A DNA stretch of 64,000 bases from Pipra filicauda (Eukaryota; Chordata; Aves; Passeriformes; Pipridae), in assembly GCF_003945595.2 (NCBI RefSeq), contig NW_024103452.1, forward strand, positions 4,615,260 through 4,679,259, given 5' to 3'. A program made the translations under genes and the position numbers. Position 1 is the stretch's first letter. Each line of letters starts with the position of its first letter. Under the pieces are notes generated by a model. The model saw only the letters and a list, made by a program, of their open reading frames with translations. It made no database searches and was not told the DNA's origin. Shown one piece after another: positions 40,202 to 53,800 of this stretch.

Positions 40202-41093
40202 ACCTGTTCGGGCCTCTACTAATTTCTTTTTTTTTTTTTTTTAATTGCTGAAGTAGTTCATAGAAGTAGGACCTGATCTACACTTCCTCGAAATAACACT
40301 GGGTTCTGATGGCTCCGAACTACGAGAGGCAATGGCACATTTAAAAGGAAACATGTCCTCGTCTTATAGGCAAGACTTTTTAAGATGTATTTGTAACATC
40401 GAAGAGGTTGCTCCTTACAGTAAAGCTGGACAGGAGTTGTTTCCAATTTCCAATGTTTCAAATGTTTTTTCCAATTTCAGATTTTTTTTTTTCTGAAAGG
40501 TCAAAATTATTCTTGACCCTCACTGGGACCAACTTAGACTGCCAAAGCTTTTTTGTGCAAAGAAACTCCATGCACGTACCAGAGGAGCCAGTAATGTTCA
40601 GCGTGTGCATGAACATGGCTTATAACAAAGTACATGATTCATTCTGGGGCACTGAACTGTAGCTTTTCATATCCAAAATGACTTCCCTGAACACCAGCTT
40701 ATTTTACTGTGTTTTTGCAAATGCCTCCTTGTCACATCTGGCCAACTCTGTATCAATAATTAAATATGCACTGCTACAGTGACTGATGTATGGTTCCCTA
40801 GCTTCTACATGAATACCCTGACTCCATGACTATAGAATCAGTCTCCCTTGTTTTAGTTGGCTTGGTGACTGTTTAATTATTTAAACAAAATGAAAGCTTT
40901 AGACGCCTGTGAGTATTTAATATCTCTAAAAGACTTTAAAAGTCTTTAAGGGCTGGGCTGGGCAAAGTTCTCTTCCAAAAAACATACACATCCTCTAAGA
41001 AGGTTGAGCATCTCCAGAAAGGCACCGTGTGATCTCTGTAGGATCTCTGTGTTCACATTTAAATCCCAAAAAATTGAGCACTCTATGCAGTGT

Positions 41094-41275
41094 TGTCCTA
41101 CTTTTATGCCAGTTCAGGGCAAGACTTAATTTCTGGGAAGTTTTCAAGCTCTTCACGTGCAACTGTCTTCTCCTCTCCATTTTTGGTACCAAACAGCTGT
41201 GTTTTCTGCACCCCGTCAGCTCTGACCTCAGCCTTAGTATGGAAAGAGCCATTTTAAGCTCTTGCTCTGACTGAA
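41094..41275 (-). repeat. Diverged dispersed repeat, copy 1
   Basis: This stretch aligns with 42107-42298 in the same orientation, about 1 kb away. The best part is the run TGCAACTGTCTTCTCCTCTC through GTTTTCTGCACCCCGTCAG, which is matched in copy 2 with scattered substitutions. The minus-strand frames of both copies contain the same peptide pattern, LTGCR-H-C---KM-RRRQ-H-KS. It is either two copies of an old transposable element or an old local duplication. The family is unknown, and the strand given is that of the shared peptide pattern. Confidence 0.65.
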
Positions 41276-42106
41276 GTAAACATTAGCAAGGTCTTAAAAC
41301 TGGATGCCTTACCACCTAACTATTAAACTCTACGACGATGAGAATTTGTCTCTGTTAGTTTGACCAGAACTGCTGTTCTTCTGCAGCTTTCAATACATGT
41401 CCATTAGAATACTGTTTTTTAACCTGAGGCTAAACACAATGTAGAAAGCAACTAGGAAAGTAAACCCTCTACTACATAGCAATCTATGTCTTTACTAAAA
41501 AACACATAAGGGTCTGCAAACTTAAGGTTCAAAAGTAGTTTATACAGATCTTTAAGAAAGCAGAGCACACCTCATCCTTCACTGAGAGCCTGTTTCATTA
41601 AAAGTATATCCACTTTAAATACATGCAAACACAGACCATCTTTTATAATTATATTTTAAAAAGACAAATGACAAATAAAAAAAGTAATCAAAGGACTGGC
41701 ACGCCTGCAGTGTTTCAAACCCAAACAATTATCATTTTTGGATTTCCCTGTTAGATGCTGAAATTAGGAGTACTGTGTGGAAAGGCTGCCAGGATCTTAT
41801 CACTGGGAAATTAACAGTAAAGCCTTAGAGCCCTTAATAGGAATGCTGTACTGCAGATTTTAGGCCAACCTTTCCATATTAGGAAGGTAAAAGCATTAAG
41901 TTGCAACTGAGAGAGAGATTTCAAAAATGTACTTAAGGATCATTCTTTATTAAATTATGGACAGTTATGAGAGTAATTTCTAAAGGTTTCAGTTTGATTC
42001 TTATCTGGTTTTAAATTAGTTTGAAACTTTCCATACAGAAATATAGTACAAGAACTTGACTTAGAGTTGGAAATCATCTTCACCTTGTGATACAAAAAAT
42101 GCTGTC

Positions 42107-42298
42107 TTTCTACTTTTATGCTTATTTTGGACAACACTTAAATTCTAGAGAGCTTGAGGTTCATCAGCTTTTTATGTGCGACTGTCTTCTCCTCCCCATC
42201 TTGAGCAGAAAGCAGTTGTGGTTTCTGCACCCTGTCAGATGTAACCTTAGTGCTAATTTGGGAAAAGCAGTTCTCACATTTAGTGCTGAAAGACTGAT
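42107..42298 (-). repeat. Diverged dispersed repeat, copy 2
   Basis: Partner of 41094-41275. It shares TCTACTTTTATGC at one end, GCGACTGTCTTCTCCTCCCC in the middle and GTTTCTGCACCCTGTCAG further on, with small indels between. By eye the best 65 bp are about three-quarters identical, and similarity falls away on both sides, as expected for old repeat copies. Confidence 0.65.
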
Positions 42299-43983
42299 AA
42301 CCGAATCCACAAAGGAATGACACATTTTCAGCGATGAAGTACAGGGGCTGTGGACAATGGCTGAGCTTTCCCACTGCATAAATCCTCCTGACTCAGCTGT
42401 CATTGTGCAAATCTACTGCACAAAAGCAGATTTTGCTTGCATGATTGGGCTTTATGTCATCATGACTATCATAACAAAAGTGGGTGTTGGTTATCTTTAC
42501 CATTTTATTACTCTAGCAGGTACCAAGATAGATGGATATGTCCATAACCCTTGTACTTTACTGTCTCGTGAAGTCCAGAAATCTTGTTTATTGTTATAAT
42601 AAAATAACCAAATGAACAAAATTTTTGGGGTACTGGACAAGCACAGACTCTAGAACTGAAATGTTCTCACAGTAGTGTACCTGAATTATGGCAAAAACTA
42701 AATTTAACAGCATAAACATCATATTCATACAACTTGTCATATTAAAATACAGATCCATATAACTTGTCATGTACATATTTAGATATGTGTATCTAATGTA
42801 TGTTATATAGAGAGTTGTTAATCCAACCTGCAATAGCATCTTGTGGTTTTAATTATGAATCAGGTACTGAATTTGTTATGGATTGTACATATAGTTAATG
42901 TGATATTCAGTATGATACTAGAAGTTCTTGACTAGCTAATAAGAAACTGTGTTTCAAAACATACTCTGTTCTTACACATTAAAATTTGTGTGAACAGTTT
43001 GCACCAAATTGCAAAACTACATAAGAAAACCTGAACCTCAGCAGAGACATAAATAACATGACTAGGAGTGAAAAATGGCTAAGAATTAAATATTTGTGAA
43101 TTCAAAACCAGAATGCAAGCAGTATATATAGCAAAAGTAGAGCTAGTTAACCTTTCAAAAATTAAAATATAAATTAACTCAGTGAATAGAGTTAGTATTA
43201 GTTAGCTACAGTTAGCTTTTTTAGACAATGAATTCTCATTTCCAAAATGCTCATATCCTTGTATAGCTAAAGCTAAGCATAATTCTATTTGAGCTGTTGG
43301 AATTTTGACTTCAGTAGAACTTGGATTGAGTACTCAGATGCATTCTAAACTATTTTGGTACAGGAAGCCAAAAGAAGATTTTCTCTGAAACTATCCTTCT
43401 CTCCTCATGCACGCAAATAAACAACCACAGGCTTGATTAGTAATATCCATACAGTAATGCAACCTTTGTGCCTTGTTAAAATATTGGACATTTTGAAACC
43501 AAAATGCTTGGCATGGCCAAGACCCCTTTCACTTTTTCCAAACTCTTCACAACTCTGACTTGCTCAGGAAGTTCTGCTGACTGACTTTCTGCTGGACTTT
43601 GGTGGTCAGTATCAGATTCTGTTCAATCCAGTAAAAAATTAAAGCCTGTATAAAGCACAGTCCTGTCCAAGGCTCTGGAGGTACTTTGTGTTGATGTCTG
43701 GTTGATGCCTCCACAAGCCCTAAGCTTCTGTCTAACTTGCATGACTGTGTTCCCTGTAGTATCTGTATGTGTTTTAAACTTAATCATCCTCCTCAAATCT
43801 CAGTGTAATCAAAACAAAAGTGCTCCTTTATAAATCACTTTTGATTAGTTTAACTGGTCTAAGACAAAATTCTGCTCCAAATAAACAAGGGGTGTATTTG
43901 TCACAGATGTTGCTGGAGTGAAGCTGTGTGGTAGTCTTTAATGGACAGAGGAATGTAACCATAGAGATGTACATTTTACATAC

Positions 43984-44103
43984 CATTTAGCCACCGGGAG
44001 TCATGCTGCTCTGTTCTGATGGGATGGTGATGCCCCAGAGTTCGGAAAATGGCAAAGTCCCTGCCCATGAAGTCTGCTGCTGTGCCAGAGTACAGTTCTC
44101 CAT
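43984..44103 (-). CDS. SEMA3A: SEMA3A coding exon (120 bp), residues ~183-223
   Basis: After an acceptor reading CCCACAG, two bases complete the Asp codon split with the upstream exon. The exon then encodes GELYSGTAADFMGRDFAIF, RTLGHHHPIRTEQHDSRWLN and the first base of the next Asp. The donor is G|GTATGT. The segment GTAADFMGRDFAIFR is strongly conserved across class 3 semaphorins. A stretch of about 70 residues in this part of the sema domain has been reported to set the biological specificity of semaphorin family members. The 120 bp length and the phase 1/phase 1 borders agree with the family. It lies 6.6 kb from the exon on its right and 22.8 kb from the next coding exon. Confidence 0.97.
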
Positions 44104-47100
44104 CTGTGGGAGGACATAATTGTAAGCAACATTCCTTAATTTTCCAGTCATGGTAAGTCAGAGAAATCTGTTGGTCCTATGTTCATATTACTCTAATAGG
44201 GATAATGAGAAAATTACAAAGCAACAAGCCATATGCAATGTATTGTCATTGAAAATAGATGATTAGACCCACTTTCTCACTGCAGAGCTTAATTGTAACC
44301 TCTTGCAAATGAGCTGTATCTCCTGACTGCTGGTCCAGCCACTTTTCAAAAATATGTTTGAATTCTCAGGCTGGAACAGTGGCAGGCAGTACACTTCACC
44401 CTGGCAGGTATGCAGCCTCAAAAATCCTACTTAAATGTGAAATTACCCTGTTTATAACTGGAATTTGGACTGGAGGTTCCTCCCAGTCTACTGTTTTTTT
44501 GTGACCCTGGGAACCAAAGAGTCCAACTCATTCACTCTTGCCTCAGAAAGGCCTTAGGTCTCTTCATTTTTTCATACAGAAACTGTGTGGCTTCTTGTTT
44601 GGTTGGTTTGGGGGTTTGTTCTGTTTCTTTTTTTTTATTTTTTTTTTTTATCTGCGCAAGTGGATCCTCAGAAAACAGTCTGTTCTACAGGAAAGACAGA
44701 ACACTCCTTTCTCCTTCAGCCACCTTTGTAACTGTGATACTGGCAAAGGGCAACAGCTAAAGGAGAGAATAAACAAGATTATTCCCTGCTACCTTGACCC
44801 CATGCATTTCACAGCGAACAAATGAACACAAAATTGATCTGTGACACTTCAGCCATACACAACCTGTGTATGTGGCACATACACAACCTAGAGGGAGACA
44901 AAACTCATCCCAGTGCGTCCCTTCTCAGCCAGCTAGAAGTACCATGGAAGAGGCAGAGAGAGACACTGCCCAAATTCAAAGGAGCAGGTCGAGAGCGAGT
45001 AATAATAGTAACTACATTGTAACGAAACCCACAGCAAAGAACCAGGGATCCAAGTACAACACATATCTCTCTGGCATTAATGTAGAGCTTGTCCATGAAA
45101 TTACTCTGAAATCAAAATGCTAAAAATGCATTTTTAGGACTGTGTCCTTGTACATTTGTATGTGAAATGAAATACTCTACCTTATACTGTTAATATGAAA
45201 TTAAAAAGTATTATTCCTTCCAACTAGTATTTTCAAGCTACCCATATTACACAGGTCCCTTGTGAAAAAAGACAAGTTTGAGGATAAGATAACTCTTTCT
45301 TTAGCCAAGGTAATAAATTTTTCATGGTCATGATGAACTCTACCATATCCTCATTTTAAAACACCCTTTAGGAACAAGTTTATAATTTTCATGGCAATTT
45401 TAGATATTTCCATGGTGGGACAAGCAGATCCAAGCATGTCTATTGGATATCACTGGCATCTTTTCCCCAGAACACTGATACCATGAAATTGAACCTACCA
45501 TATGGTAGCCATGAAAGTCAGGAAGGGTGAAAACATGATAGCAGAAAGGCGTGGAATTGAATGAATTCACAGCAGAGATTAGAAGCAAATAGACCAGTCG
45601 CGCCCAGCAGGAGGTATAATCAGAAGTGAAACAGAACAGCATATCATTAATTAACGATTTATCATTCTTCTATGTCATTTTCAACTTTTTTTTGAAGGGG
45701 AGACAATCACTTAATTATAGTGATTATTACGTACAGAGGATGCAGTTGAGATTTTAAAAGATCGTAAAACCTTTTCTGCCTGTGAAAAGGGCTTTGATGC
45801 TATGCTTAACCTTTCTTTAACCTTATCTTCATTTTCTTGTCTTTCGGTCCCTAGTGAGTTCTGATAAATCAATATAAATCAAAGGGGAAAGAAAAAAACA
45901 ACAAGGCCTATTTTTCTTCTTAGTTATCAACCGATCTAAAGGTCAGTCAACCAAGAAAAAAATCTATATTTAATACTATATTATTAAAATTAAACCAAAC
46001 ACAGTTCAAAAACTTATTAAAATTACATATTTCAAATAGAACTGTGTTTTTGGCGCCTTAGCTTCTAACTCAATACATAAGCATCACTGGAAGTAACATA
46101 TTTTCTAGGCTGTGCTCAGCTCAACTGACACTTTTTCATCAATGGTGACAGGATAAAAGTTTTGCCAATAACTGGCTTCAGTATACTGCAAATGGGGAAG
46201 GGGCTGTAGAAAACTAGCTGACCTTTCCATCCTTTCTCCTACAGCACCCCCAAGTTTCAGTATACCTAGGCCAGCGCCTGCAGTTTGAACTAATTTGCTG
46301 TAGTCATGCAAAAAGGCAAATTTGACTTCTTCCAGACAGAAATACCAAGGAATATCATTTTTTTTTGTAAGGCTTTAGATAATTTTTGCTAAATTCAGGG
46401 TAAGCCTCAAGTCATGTCCCAGATGTGCACATCCTTTGAGTTAGTACTGTTCAAAAGCTATATGAGGATTTTGCCTCCTGTCTAGATAGAAGTACATTCA
46501 TCTTTGTTTCCCTGTGCACATTTTCTTTTGGACTGAAATTTACTCATTGCTGGTCTGGAAAATGATTTTTCAGTGTCGTGTATAGTCTTCACTGTGTTAT
46601 TTCTACTGTCAGCAGTTTTAAAAGAAGTTTTCATTAAATTTAAGAAGTGGAAACTAATAATTTGAAAACTGACAAACATTTCTGAAAGGGATAGAATGAA
46701 GGAGGGAAAAAGCCGAACAAAAACTTGTCACTTTATATTTCCAGCCCAGCAGCTCAAAGCAACAACTGTCCAGAACTAGCTGATGACCCTCAGTTGTTCA
46801 TATAAGAAAAAAGTCTGTTTTGAACAGCAACCACCTTAATCTAAAGGAGTAGCATGCTGACACACGAATGCAAACAGAAATACATATATTGACTGTACTA
46901 AATAAAGAGGCAACAATTAAAGTCCGTAGGAATGCTGATTTTTGGAAGGAAGGAACCATTTTCACCTGTACTGTTCGTAATCAGCACGGAACTAGAAACA
47001 ACTCCCCAAGATCATAAGATACACAGATGCTAAAAGCTAAACAATACATATTTATTTGATAAAGTGTTCCTATTCAGCTCTTAAACAGGATTACATTCTT

Positions 47101-50100
47101 AACAAAAATAATTTGTGGAGAGTACAGAAGTGTAAACTTTCTTTTGGAAGTAATAAGGAAGTTGAACAAATGAGGAATATAGGCAAAACCAAGCCTTGAA
47201 TGTCATGACTGCTCTCACTGGTAAAAGGGTTCACAAATTAAATCTATCCTTGGGTAAAAGGTTTATTCACTAAAGTTGAGATTTGCAGACACAGAGCTGA
47301 CTTCACTTCTTTTAAAGTCAGTAACTGAAACTTCCCAGAAAGTAGAGTAATTCTAAAATCCTGAACCTCATATGTACTTAGTATCTAATTTCTAACAAAT
47401 ATAATACTAAAGTTCTTAACTGATGAGAAGCTACTGCATTTCAGATCACATTAATACATATTTGGGAGTATTAAGTTACCTAAATGGATTTTAAAAAATG
47501 AAAAATGCAGTAATTGTTAACTTGTAAAAGAAATTATAAACTGTAAAAGAAAAAAAAATCAGTGAAACACAGGAACATAAAACAACTTTTAGGATTCTGG
47601 ATCACCAAAGCTTTTGAAAATCCCAAAGGGTCATTTCCTAAACACAAACTGACTGATACATGGGACAATGGTGTCTCCTTCTCTGAAGGTTTTTTCCAAC
47701 TATCCCAATACAGTTGCTTTAGTCTATTGCATTCAGGGATATTTTCTCCTGTGATTACATTCCTTGGAAACCAAGTTGCCTCTCTTTTTCCTCCTGCACT
47801 GGAATAATCACTAGTGGTGCCCAGGGATTTCTTAGGCTCTACATTTTCATGCATTAGCCCACTCAAAAGGAGATTGTTTAGTTAGCAGCACATAGATGGG
47901 AATGGCTGAATAGTGTCTTATATTACTAGGAGCTAGTTATATCATGTTCCCAGATGGCATTTACTTTAGAGTAGGGTAGCAATAGCTAACTTTAATGAAC
48001 AGCTGTTAAAAAAACAATGAGAAATGTTTGCAGGTGGATGGAACAAGGAATGTATACTGGCAAAATATTGGAACAATTTAATAATGATGAACTGTTTATT
48101 TTGGTTTTGTTTTGGTGTGGATTTTTTTTCAAACACTACTGATTTTTCTAGGAGAGAGGGAAAACTGAAGATCCTCTTTACACTTACAAGAGTTTATTTC
48201 AGCTGAAATACAGAACAGACCTCCTAGGCACTAATGGTTATTAAAATCTGAAGTTATCTTTTGCAAATTAACCTTGGTGTTTTGCCCAAATTCCTCTTGG
48301 TGATTACATTTCACTTACCTAAGATTTACTCTCTAGTATGGTGTCAAGAACATACTCTTCTTCCACACTTTTCAAAATCTCTGTTTAGTGTTTCTGATGA
48401 AGAAGAGAGGTTATATTTCCCTCCTGTATTTAACCATATAAATTACTCTTCTCAGCTTTCTTTTATCTTCCTGATAGTTACTTCGTATTACTAATTATAA
48501 CACTGCATTTTAATGATTGCTGGGTAATTGCTTTACATAGTTACCCTCTTAGACCTTAGATAAAACCATGGTCAATTGTGAGGACAAATATTCTGGCACA
48601 TGAGGGGCCAGGAGTAGCTGAGTTATTGCTCAGCTCAGGAGAACAGAAGAAGCAATCTATCCACGTCCTTCTTGATGTGAGACCTTTGTGGTCAAGAGTC
48701 TCCTCTTGCCTTCATGGCTGTTCTCACTACTTTACTCCAGTGCTACCTATTTCAGAGAGCAGTTGAACAAAACCCCTTCTATGCAGTCATTGCTTAGCCA
48801 GTTCAGTCCCTGTTTCTCACCTATTTTGGTGGCAGGAAATTCTTTTGCCTTGGGTCATCATTTTACCATAAAATGCAAGTGTTTGTTTTTTGGCAAAGAG
48901 GAGAAAGACATTGAAAACTGTGGTGAACCTGGTGTACACTGTGAAATATACACTCTGCATAAAGGATTGAGGTAAATAATCACTAACACAATATGACTGT
49001 GAGGCAACTATGAAGAGGCAGAGAAGAAAAGGTGCTTGTGTTTAGGATACCGGAATGTTGCTTTTAGCCTCACCCTGAGTTTTGTATAAGTCACTGAAGT
49101 AGAAATTAGTCACTGGCTTTGAATGTTGAATTTGCACCATTTTCCATTGTGTTAATATACCCAATGGCTCTCACTGAAGCCTGATTGAAAACAAAAGGTC
49201 ATGCCCTGTGTACTCTTTATTAGAAGGAAATATAAACGGAGTGAAAATCATAGTGATAGGAAGTGGGTTCAAGAAAGCAAAGATGTTTTAAAGACATGCA
49301 ATCTAAGCCAAGGGAAATAAGATAATCATATTTGTGCCGGACTGAGCAAAAAAAAAAAAAAGAAAAAGGAATGTGAAAAGCTAGACACTGTTGACTTTGT
49401 GCAGTTGCATACCGGGTATACCACGTAATACTGGCTTGTCATCATTCTCTTTCTTTATTGTATATTAAAGTAAATAGTAAAGCTATTCGCTTGAGAGTTG
49501 CTCTGCCACAAATTCAAGTCGCTTCAGGCACTAATTTATACACTGGCCTTTTAGACACACATTTTTTTCCTTTCTGTTTGTACAGGGTACAAGTTAGAGC
49601 AAGATCTGGATGTCTTTCCTGTTTTTCCTGTTGAAAAGTGTGTGTCCCCAGGGTAGCTCATCACCTGGGATCATTACAGGCTTCTAAGATCAGGAAATGA
49701 GGCACACTTAGGACTAAATTTCTGTTGTTGTCTATTTTGAATAGCTTAATTTTTAAATGCAAAGTAAATATAATAAGTGTAGACAGTAGGCAAGGCCCTA
49801 GACTAACAATATGGACAAAGTCCTGGAGAAACCAATCTATTTGGTTATGTGTCATTTCCCAAAGACTTCTGAGATAAAGAGAATCTGCAATTTTCTGAAA
49901 CTATTGTTGGATTTGAAGTTGAAATAAATTGTGAGAAAGTTACATGTTAAGGATAACGTGGCTACACCTAAGCAGAGTTGTTATGGAAAGAAGGATCTGT
50001 TTCGTTCCTAATTTATTCTCACAAAACATCTTTTTGCCTTTTTCTGAGAAGGGGAAGGAATAACAATGGACATAATTAATTCAATTAGATAAGTTAAATC

Positions 50101-50736
50101 AGACAAATTCAATCAATTGCATTAGTTCAATTAGATTGACACAGTCCAGTTGCTCTATATTTACATATTCCATGAAATGAAGTATTACCAATTCAGAAAC
50201 ACCTAATTTATTTAAATCCTTTTGTTCTGGGCAGGAATGTAATTGTATTCACTGTCAGACAGCTCTCTTCAGCTGAAACATCACCTGAGGGCCTAGACCT
50301 GTGGCTGCTTATGTGTCTCAGCTCACACACAGGTACAATTGAGTGATAAACTTTCCTTGGCAGCAAAACTGATGCAAGGAATGACTTGTTCCTGCTCTCA
50401 CTTTGCTCTCAGCTGTGCTGGTGTGACCACCAGTGTGTCCAGCCTGTAAACTGGGTGATTAAAATGCCTCGACCTAGAAGTGAGAAGGAAAAACACTTTG
50501 CAGAATCAAGGCCTTGCAGGGTATAAAGTAGCTTTTGTGATACCCGAATCTTGGTTTACATCTCAAGATACCTGGGTCAGCTGTATTCAAAGTGAAACCA
50601 GAATTACCTTAACCTAGAAATAAATTGCATAAAACAAAAACCTGTCATAGGTGCTGCAAGGAGGAAAAAAAAGCAGAAAATCAGCAATTATTTACAGTGA
50701 CTGCACATCTCACTGAACTTGCTATGTGGTACCTAC
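44104..50736 (-). other. SEMA3A: SEMA3A intron, 6.6 kb
   Basis: GT-AG intron between the 94 bp and 120 bp exons. It contains a long T-rich run (about 44629-44651), an A-run (about 49350-49362) and a small AATTAG-rich cluster (50071-50136). No exon, RNA gene or recognisable transposon was seen. Confidence 0.85.
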
Positions 50737-50830
50737 CTACTAAAAGCGAAGCTGTCAGCAGTTTGGGATCATAAGGGCTTTTCCCCCGCCCATTTTCAAA
50801 ATGTGAATCTGCCATTCTAAAGATGTTGTC
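50737..50830 (-). CDS. SEMA3A: SEMA3A coding exon (94 bp), sema domain residues ~152-182
   Basis: First exon of the window in transcript order. It opens after an acceptor ending in GCAG (minus strand) with the codons for DNIFRMADSHF and continues with ENGRGKSPYDPKLLTASLLV. It ends on the first base of the next Asp codon (phase 1). The stretch SHFENGRGKSPYDPKLLTASLL is a hallmark of class 3 semaphorins and sits in the early-middle part of the beta-propeller. The length of 94 bp is the usual size for this exon in the family. The donor is a tandem GTAGGTAGGT, so a GT four bases upstream also exists. Only the downstream one keeps frame with the next exon, and it was chosen for that reason. The residues after DNIFR (MADS) differ from the human LENS as I recall it. 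Confidence 0.96.
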
Positions 50831-53800
50831 CTGCGGGATAAAGAAAAAAAAAAAAAAAGGAAAAAGCAACATTATTTGATGAAAGAACACTGATGAGTGA
50901 GTTGAACACAACAGAGTGCAGAGGGTGCAGTTTATGTGATTCATACTGGGGTTTGTGGCTTAAGGAAGTCAAATTACAATGAGTGAGGATCTGCTAGAAG
51001 TGCCCACCTCCTAATCAGTATGTGCTGAAGGCTAGTCAAAGGCACAAATACACATGCACAGCTTGAGTCTCTTCTGTTCTACTTCACATATAATTTACAT
51101 GGTTTTATAGAAATCTTTTTGTTTTCAATTAGAATACATTTGAGTAATAGTAATTAATGAATCAGGAATTTGAAACTTTTATCTGAAAAAAAATAAAACC
51201 TGTTTCTCCCTGACTCTACTTTTCTGAGATATCCCACAACATGACATGATGCTAAATTCTGCTTTTCCTAGTCTGAGTATTAGTGACTTACTATTTCATA
51301 CATCCTCAAATTCAATTTTAACTGCATCAGGAGAGCTTTTTATCATTATTATTATTCAGAACCATGCAACAAAACTTTTAAAATATACAAGCTGACGGTA
51401 AAGCATATGGGGGTTTAAACTGAGATTAAAAAGGGCCTCAGTCAACACTAAGCAAACAGAGGTCAGTAAATCCAAAGCAATAGGCTTTTCAGTATATTTA
51501 ATTACTTTAATTTAAACGGAGGGACCAAGTCTGCCAATCAATTTGAATAGTGTGTTTATCTTATGTTTTGGACTGAGGGTAAAACCAGATGAATTTCACA
51601 TTTCACTCCATTTACTGAAGAAAAAGGTAAAGGGAAAATGGACTGTTAGCAGGATAGTAATCTGGAGGGGCTTACTGCACTGTAAGATAAAAAGGTTGGA
51701 CATCATCAAGTTTGATCTCAGGATTCAAGTTCAATCTCCTAAGGCATGTTCTTGTACATGTAGCCTGCCTGATTATGTTTATAGTCATCCTGTATATGTA
51801 ATATCTTACACAGTATTAAATGTCTTTCTTTCCCTTTGTCTTTCTATTTCTTAATAGCATAGGCACATTTCTTATTTCTCTCCAGCTTTCTGACTTTGCT
51901 CCTTCTAACCAGAAATGAATAAATAACCAAAAAGAAAAATATTTTTGAGATTCTACTGTAGGGTCCATACCTAGATCTTACACAATAAATAAAAACAGTA
52001 CGTTGAGGAGAATGTTAGACCTAAACTTCAATAATAGAAAATGGCACTAACGCTACAAGCCATTATTGAAAAATGTTATTATCAATCTATGTTTTAGTGG
52101 CATTTCTTCATAGTAGATGATAACTGCTCAACTTGCACACCAATGGATATTTGATAAGGCTGTAAAGTCAGTGGCATAACAGTTAAGGCAGAACATATCC
52201 CCAAGATAATCCCATGTGTCATTATAAGACAAATAAGAAACAGATGTGGAAAGTGATTTGGTGTAGGAAGGATCTGATTTTTGACTGTATTCTTCTGGGT
52301 TATGTCACTTTAACTGTTGATATTGGTGTGTAGCAGGCAAGAACGAGTGGAGAACCAGGTCAGCATAAGTCAGAGATGATCCATCCTCCTCTTAGAGTTT
52401 GTGGAATAAAACATTTGAAATAAGAGGTATGACATGTAAATCCCACAGTGTTTTTGTATTTCAGTTAAAATGCAATGAGGAGACATGTACTGTAAGTTTC
52501 CAAATGCATGGGTGAGTAATGATGACAATAAATACATCACTGTTAAGTGTCAAATAAATGTATCATGGTTAGTCTGAGGCCCCAAGGAGTTTTGATAAAC
52601 ACGCTATAGGAAGTCTAACCTGTCACAAATAGGGCAACTTGCCCAAAAAGCTTTTTGGGTGCTGAAGTCAAACTACCTCTATCTAGAAATCAACAATAAA
52701 TACAGGCAACAGAGGAATAAACTCTTTTCTACGTACTTTTCACTCTCATTTTGAAAACCTAGGAAGCAATATGACTACTGATATGTACTTGATTATACTA
52801 CTCACTGGTCTGCAGTATTTGCACCCAAATTATGCCCTGAGATGCCACAACAGCAAAAGATGAGATGAGAAGTCAATGTCAGTATTTCAGGGTAAAATTT
52901 CACCTCTTCATTTTCAAGGTGTACTTGATCATTTTCCAAAGAGTTAGTCTCTGGTCAAAAAACTTGGGCTATGCTCCTGGTGTTTTAAGTCCTGTCCACC
53001 TAAATTACACCTGGAGACCTGTGTGCAGGCAGCAGGGAGGGAGATGGAAGCTCTTGGGAAATGACTTGGCAGCAAGGTGAGTCTGCCTGGAGATAGCAAA
53101 GACCAAGGTTCTGCTCACAGATTTAGGGGACTGTGTGAGTGTGGTCCTTTTTGCATAGTACAGATAAGCTGTCAGCTAGAAAGAAAGCACACTGTTCTCA
53201 GAAAAATCCTGATCAGTTAATAATTTTGCTGCCTCTTGGATTTTTTCAGTTAATTGAATAAAAAGAATGGTACTGCAGTGAATCAGCAAATGCCTGAGCC
53301 ATAGACAGCAAAAAGCCCTGTGTATTCACCAAATGCTAAATGTTTCAAAGTTTTATGAGGGCTATTATAGAATCAAACACAAGAATTCATGACAAAGCAA
53401 GATTGCCAGGTGGGTGGAAAGCCTGTAGAAATGCAAAAAGAAAAAAAAATAAACAAAGAAAGGCCTTTGTAACTCAAAAATTAGTCCAATTTATTGTCTA
53501 AAACCCTTCATTAGTTGCCCTGGCAGCCCAAAAGGACATTACAATGTAGTTCAAACCTCTTTTATGGATCCTCGTAGCTAAAAACCTTGCTGCAACATGT
53601 TTTATGGGTTATTAAACTCTAGGTTTATATTTCGCTGATGCTTCTTTATAATCCATAGTAAAACTACTGAAAATTAGATTGTTTAGGTTTTGAAATTCCA
53701 CAAACTCATAAAGACAACAACTGACTGCTGGCTCATGGCATGACACGAATTGTTTCACCTAGTAAATGCCTTGCATGGTAGGAGATAATGCTTCTGGCTC

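Larger units (their letters stand above)
21187..43983 (-). other. SEMA3A: SEMA3A intron, 22.8 kb
   Basis: The largest complete intron of the window. No coding exon of SEMA3A is missing across it, because Asp223 is split cleanly between 43984 and 21186. Recognised contents are an old CR1 reverse-transcriptase remnant (22600-23350), TA/TG tracts (22411-22480, 36141-36182), a plus-strand candidate exon pair (32459-32716), a 20 bp palindrome (33781-33800), a CpG-richer block (35000-35350), a GC-rich palindromic patch (39970-40201) and a diverged repeat pair (41094-41275 and 42107-42298). The rest is AT-rich sequence in which I see no features. Confidence 0.85.

Noticed and set aside
51679..51730. 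Plus-strand GGTTGGACATCATCAAG, resembling both a CR1 terminus and the VGHH part of the missing SEMA3A exon
   Set aside because: The strand is wrong for SEMA3A. The flanks match neither the exon nor the rest of the CR1 3' end.
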